Origin: RGIG5050 sp045636065
GTDB lineage: Bacteria; Verrucomicrobiota; Kiritimatiellia; RFP12; UBA1067
Assembly (NCBI GenBank): GCA_045636065.1
Contig: JAZTWW010000036.1
Span: 1 to 64,000, forward strand
Direction of reading: 5' to 3'
Length of the DNA stretch: 64,000 bases
Shown here: piece after piece, positions 61,301 through 64,000 of the stretch
How positions within the stretch are numbered: the stretch's first letter is position 1
How the letters are laid out: each line of letters begins with the position of its first letter
Translations under genes and position numbers: made by a program
Notes under the pieces: model-generated
The model's input: only the letters and a program-made list of their open reading frames with translations
What the model was told of the DNA's origin: nothing
Databases searched by the model: none

Positions 61301-64000
61301 GGAGAAACCCTCGTCCTCGGAAAGCCTGGTAAGAAGCTCAAGTATGCCGGCCGCATCGAGGTTTGAGAGGTCGCTTTCGAGGATCGCACCCGCCATGTCG
61401 AGAAGATTCGCGTTGCTGAGTACGGACGCCACGGTCGACATGTTTATAGCATAGAACTCGGCTGGATGCTCGTTGCGGTCGTAGTCGACTCTGATCTGCG
61501 GCAGAAGGCCGAACTTGCGGATGCCGACGACGCCTACGAGCTGACGGCCGGAGCAGTGCGAGATCTGCAAAGTGCCGTCCGCAAAGACCTTTGTGCAAGT
61601 CGCCACAAGGACGCGGTTCGCGAGCGAAACAAGCCTGTAGTGGTGTTCGTGCTTCTCGACGCACCAGTAGCTGCCCCTGCGCACGATGTCGTATCCCTCG
61701 GCGATGAAGGATTCGTCGGGCTTGACGGAGAAGCGCCCGCCGCTGATGGATACGCTTCCGCCTTCGTTGCGGATCGTTCCGGTGAAAGTGCCGCCCTCGA
61801 TGACGAGGTCGCCCGTATTCACTATAACGGTATCGTCAGAAGATCCGGGGTTGGCCGAGACCTTGCCGGTGGAACCGGCGCTCGAATCCTTTATGGTGAG
61901 TTTGCCGTTGTTCTGGAAGAGGGGGCCGTCCTGAACGGCCGTCACCGTGAAGCCCGCGAGATCGTACGTCTTGCGGCCGCACTGGAGGTTCAATATGCCA
62001 TACCTCTCGGGCGTAATGTAAGTCTTGGCGGCGGTGTAGCTCTTTCCGGCGGAGATCTCCATCGCATCGCCCGTGGCGCGCTCCAGATAGGTCGCGGCAT
62101 CCTTGACGTGTATGCCGTCCATGCTCGCCTCGCCGGCCAGGATTTCAAGGCCTTCGAGCCTAAGTGTCCAGCTCTCAGCCTCCCCTTCCTCGGGGACCGG
62201 CTCCGTCACCACGGCATAAGCCGTATATCTGCCGGGTTCAACCGGGGCCGATTCAAGGGTGGCACCGGCTTCATCCAGATATCCCACCTCGCCGATCGTA
62301 GCGCCCGTAAGCGCGAATTTCTCAGCTCCTTCAAGGATGGCTTCAGCCGGAACGCCGTCGCGGTAGTGGCCCTCGGCATACGCCTCGTTACGCGAATCCT
62401 TGGATACGATCGACAGGTCGAGCGATCCCTCGGTATACGCAAGGAAGCATCCAGGAGCCGCGCAGGACGCCGTGAGCGTAACGCCGTCGTCGGAAAGAGA
62501 ATAGCTCCAGTCGTGGGTGTGCTGGGGATAGACCTGCTCGCCATCCCCGTTCAAAAGGAAGATGCTGTCCAGGCCGAGGCTTACGGTGAATTCCGTATCC
62601 TTGAGGCCCTGGACGTCTCCTTGCGTTTCATCGCCCCAGGCGACGCTTCCGCAGACGATCGAGAACTCGAGATTCTCCGCGCCTGATTCCACCGCGGCCG
62701 CCACATCATCGGCAAAGATGGATACGGTCCATGTCAGGGTATCGAAATATGTGTACGACACCGGATTTATCAAAAAGCCGTCGATCTCGTAGTAGGTGGC
62801 CTGGTTTGTCGTTGCGGAAAGCCCGTACCATTCGCCGTCGAGGATCTCGTTGCCGTACGCTACCTCATCCTCCCCCACCGCTACAGCGGCATGTTTTGCA
62901 TCCGTGTACTGGACGCGGGTCGCGACCTGCTGGAAGAAATATGTATCGTACTCGGTGACTTCATGCGGCCAGCGGATCTCGACGGCGGCCTCCCAGCGCT
63001 CGCCGAACTCGTCGTTCTTGTATACGAGCAGAACGGAATCGGTGATGTCGAGGCGGCGGCTATTGGCAGGATCGATCGTTCCATACGCGGGATCGCCTGA
63101 GCGTATGCTCATCGCATCTTCGGCGAACTCGCCCGTGGGTTCGACTATCTTCCATGTTGCGCTTGCCGAACCGGCATAGTTTCCCGTTCCGTTTATGGTC
63201 ACGGTGTATTCGCCAACTGTAGAGGCCGTAAAGACGCTATCCTCAGAAACCGTGTAGTCGGTCCCCTCCTGAAGGGTGGCGTTCCCAAGCGTGACGCTTG
63301 AAATCTCGATCTGGATGTCGCAGTCGCGCACTATGACCTCCGTCGCCGAGAGTGTGATCGCGGCGTCGGTTATCTGGGTAGGCTCATTGAACACAAGCTT
63401 CCATACGTCGCCATCCTTGACGGCCGAGAAGTTGTCGGGGTATCCGACAGGCTCCACGAAGAACTCCATGCCCTTTTCGCCCATTGCCGCGATGACGCCC
63501 GCCGCCACGGCAAGCTCCATGTCGCCGTACACCTTGCCGTCGACGAGCGCAAGCGCGGGATACCAGATTTTTCCGTTGCCGTCCTTGAGGACCGTTGTCT
63601 TCGGGACCGTTATCGTGTACGTATCGCCGCCTACGGTGAGCGTTGCGACATAGTCCTTGCCCTCCAGCGAGAGCGCATGCATCGTCTCCGGCGTAACCCA
63701 CACGTTCCAGTCCGTATACTTCATGTAGGATGTGGTGCCGCCAAGCTGGAACTCGTTCTTGATTCCGCTCCCATCGGGCGAATTCTCGACCATGATGCCA
63801 ATAATGCTCCTGGCGACTGCATAGTCATCGACCGATCTGCCGGCGTTGTCGCTGAAGGCCGCGTGCGTATCGGCGGTTTTGGTGCCGGTGTACTTTATGT
63901 TCAGAATGGTACCGGTATAGGAGAGCGCCCATGTACGCCTTAAGCCGGCATACCAGCCTTCCTCCTCGCGGTTTAGGCTGTCGTTGGACGATGGCGACAT
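58346..64000 (-). CDS. Giant multidomain secreted protein (N-terminus probably outside window)
   Basis: At least 1884 residues, open to the window edge at 64000; the Met there is probably internal. Repeating Ig-like / MBG-like blocks are seen (YTVTINGTGNYAGSASATW, VEPGRYTAYAVVT, VPVEAGLYTASVTV, IDPGEYTASVTVQ), HDW/HIW segments (THDWSYSLSDDG, HSLHIWSFEEDG, HEHHYRLV) and a Flg_new-like end domain (HLGWSFNEEAEG). The C-terminus is SFFKVKLSIADSVK with no sorting signal that I recognise. It is a surface or secreted adhesin-like protein. The downstream gene is the barrel protein. Confidence 0.8.
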   Translation of the reverse strand: MSPSSNDSLNREEEGWYAGLRRTWALSYTGTILNIKYTGTKTADTHAAFSDNAGRSVDDYAVARSIIGIMVENSPDGSGIKNEFQLGGTTSYMKYTDWNVWVTPETMHALSLEGKDYVATLTVGGDTYTITVPKTTVLKDGNGKIWYPALALVDGKVYGDMELAVAAGVIAAMGEKGMEFFVEPVGYPDNFSAVKDGDVWKLVFNEPTQITDAAITLSATEVIVRDCDIQIEISSVTLGNATLQEGTDYTVSEDSVFTASTVGEYTVTINGTGNYAGSASATWKIVEPTGEFAEDAMSIRSGDPAYGTIDPANSRRLDITDSVLLVYKNDEFGERWEAAVEIRWPHEVTEYDTYFFQQVATRVQYTDAKHAAVAVGEDEVAYGNEILDGEWYGLSATTNQATYYEIDGFLINPVSYTYFDTLTWTVSIFADDVAAAVESGAENLEFSIVCGSVAWGDETQGDVQGLKDTEFTVSLGLDSIFLLNGDGEQVYPQHTHDWSYSLSDDGVTLTASCAAPGCFLAYTEGSLDLSIVSKDSRNEAYAEGHYRDGVPAEAILEGAEKFALTGATIGEVGYLDEAGATLESAPVEPGRYTAYAVVTEPVPEEGEAESWTLRLEGLEILAGEASMDGIHVKDAATYLERATGDAMEISAGKSYTAAKTYITPERYGILNLQCGRKTYDLAGFTVTAVQDGPLFQNNGKLTIKDSSAGSTGKVSANPGSSDDTVIVNTGDLVIEGGTFTGTIRNEGGSVSISGGRFSVKPDESFIAEGYDIVRRGSYWCVEKHEHHYRLVSLANRVLVATCTKVFADGTLQISHCSGRQLVGVVGIRKFGLLPQIRVDYDRNEHPAEFYAINMSTVASVLSNANLLDMAGAILESDLSNLDAAGILELLTRLSEDEGFSEIITDIFNLFVSAGAFETITGAELGEITYTKDGEPFDGVPVEAGLYTASVTVTTAEGCNLVVKGTYRINEKELPIETEGHSLHIWSFEEDGAKVTATCPGNVLRSIKCNASPMGIELVPSVEGGRKVFDATPLEVAVSNLNTFVINTGATVSDIVYTASDGTESAEAPIDPGEYTASVTVQKDGILLGGTYTASIPLVIEEKAPESCFPFPEATIRLRMDSCALIEKDGDLFFPLCVPWPHMVEQIIHTPRFTDPAHAAVTISTTDKTFTAVEILAGEAEEWGLMADAGEFFRLRKLKCQTYMTGVSWMVPFTRADIEAACSSGSREIVRTITLEGKCWEDDMIGLKPATITVILEIDVDFYWIRYLGNGSDSGEMDVEMRFVTPAQRLSDCAFKKKNFNHLGWSFNEEAEGLADLDFADRQFVSDEFELGVTNDLFAVWTTNVVVSGDIEGEEFESISSIVAWGVGSTIEDAIQGRVFGSSSPWRYVCELPSAGAYDVVVQAVGGKGDVTTITTLVFADNDPDTERKGEKTIEDPGGDRSSVVDNSAAGDYPAVAGGIDDIARKAVNPGERGKSIEIRFTVKDMPAADTTRGYSRIRDAVTAGHVKPLDFTLAKYVDGVFSTNIHDLSLFNGLVESVMPFTLGGRRNFRVARYHEEVEGDPATGSVAVLPEGVANANELGECFNVNEETGELVIRCAKLSTYALVWDGAVVTLDSLEWNVDWLSGMYVPEIALEVKDGDGWAGTVTNMCFLLEKRDGIQLWDAKANKAVSTVETIDGVEFFKVPLKDRFAENGLEGPDSGVWGAAWFDSVWVNAALSEILLYAPSYWPRNPKDVPELDNLVAYVRYESCECTSFVEVVANTPLLNSLSAVSLKSASKPLAVANLNASLAVGAAVTESSEPYLKLADFLVEDGTISGTVEIGAGSERGSLGAGSSIVLWGAKSLGEEFAEISTVECDEDGSFSAEVPEGYSFFKVKLSIADSVK

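Overview
The window looks like a chromosomal piece of a high-GC, Gram-negative bacterium. I infer the PVC superphylum, most likely Kiritimatiellota or a relative. The reasons are giant secreted proteins built from BspA-like leucine-rich repeats and InlB-type repeats, a secreted alpha-2-macroglobulin, outer-membrane barrel candidates, and PVC-like housekeeping proteins. No 16S gene or other definitive marker is present, so the assignment is tentative. Nearly every gene is on the minus strand; the only clear plus-strand gene is an aromatic-repeat secreted protein at 54921-57131.

Layout. 1-5436: C-terminally cut giant surface protein. 5620-11414: two DUF4230 proteins, a small membrane protein, metK, fba, an SPOUT rRNA methyltransferase and a phosphodiesterase. 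11428-17403: alpha-2-macroglobulin, prfA, rpmE and a CAT-anticodon tRNA. 17466-24804: lipoprotein, surface-repeat protein, metallopeptidase, YihY-type membrane protein, a secreted unknown and a PLP aminotransferase. 24814-40000: a defence island. 40104-54626: ion channel, a compact ResB-CcsA fusion, MscS, aroE, ilvN, ilvB, a SEL1 protein, hisS, an MBL/beta-CASP enzyme, two glycan enzymes, panD, clpX, clpP and tig. 54921-64000: aromatic-repeat protein, beta-barrel candidate and an N-terminally cut giant surface protein.

The island is the most interesting part. Read in the direction of transcription it holds a coupled 50-residue protein and an ORF6N/PLD-like protein, a truncated DNA methyltransferase, a three-gene ParB-like / Dam-type methylase / ATPase-TOPRIM cassette, then hsdM, an AlbA_2/GHKL regulator, hsdS, hsdR and radC. 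It ends in wreckage: a 46-residue ORF, a collapsed copy of the AlbA_2/GHKL gene and a 47-residue stub of a SLOG/molybdenum-carrier-like gene that runs into the promoter of the aminotransferase. AT-rich stretches (about 34.4-38.3 kb and the hsdS recognition domains) contrast with the GC-rich surroundings and suggest transfer. I infer a layered anti-phage locus in which the ATPase-TOPRIM protein may back up the restriction system.

Regulatory signals are unusually readable. About a dozen promoters with -35 and -10 boxes (17-base spacers where the -35 is clear) can be seen, many with an extended TGG before the -10 box. Three genes (giant LRR protein, alpha-2-macroglobulin, aminotransferase) have the -10 box only 6-7 bases from the ATG and no Shine-Dalgarno site, implying leaderless mRNAs. 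The metK leader can form two competing hairpins. A 46-base repeat occurs twice at 5.5 kb and once, inverted, at 54.7 kb.
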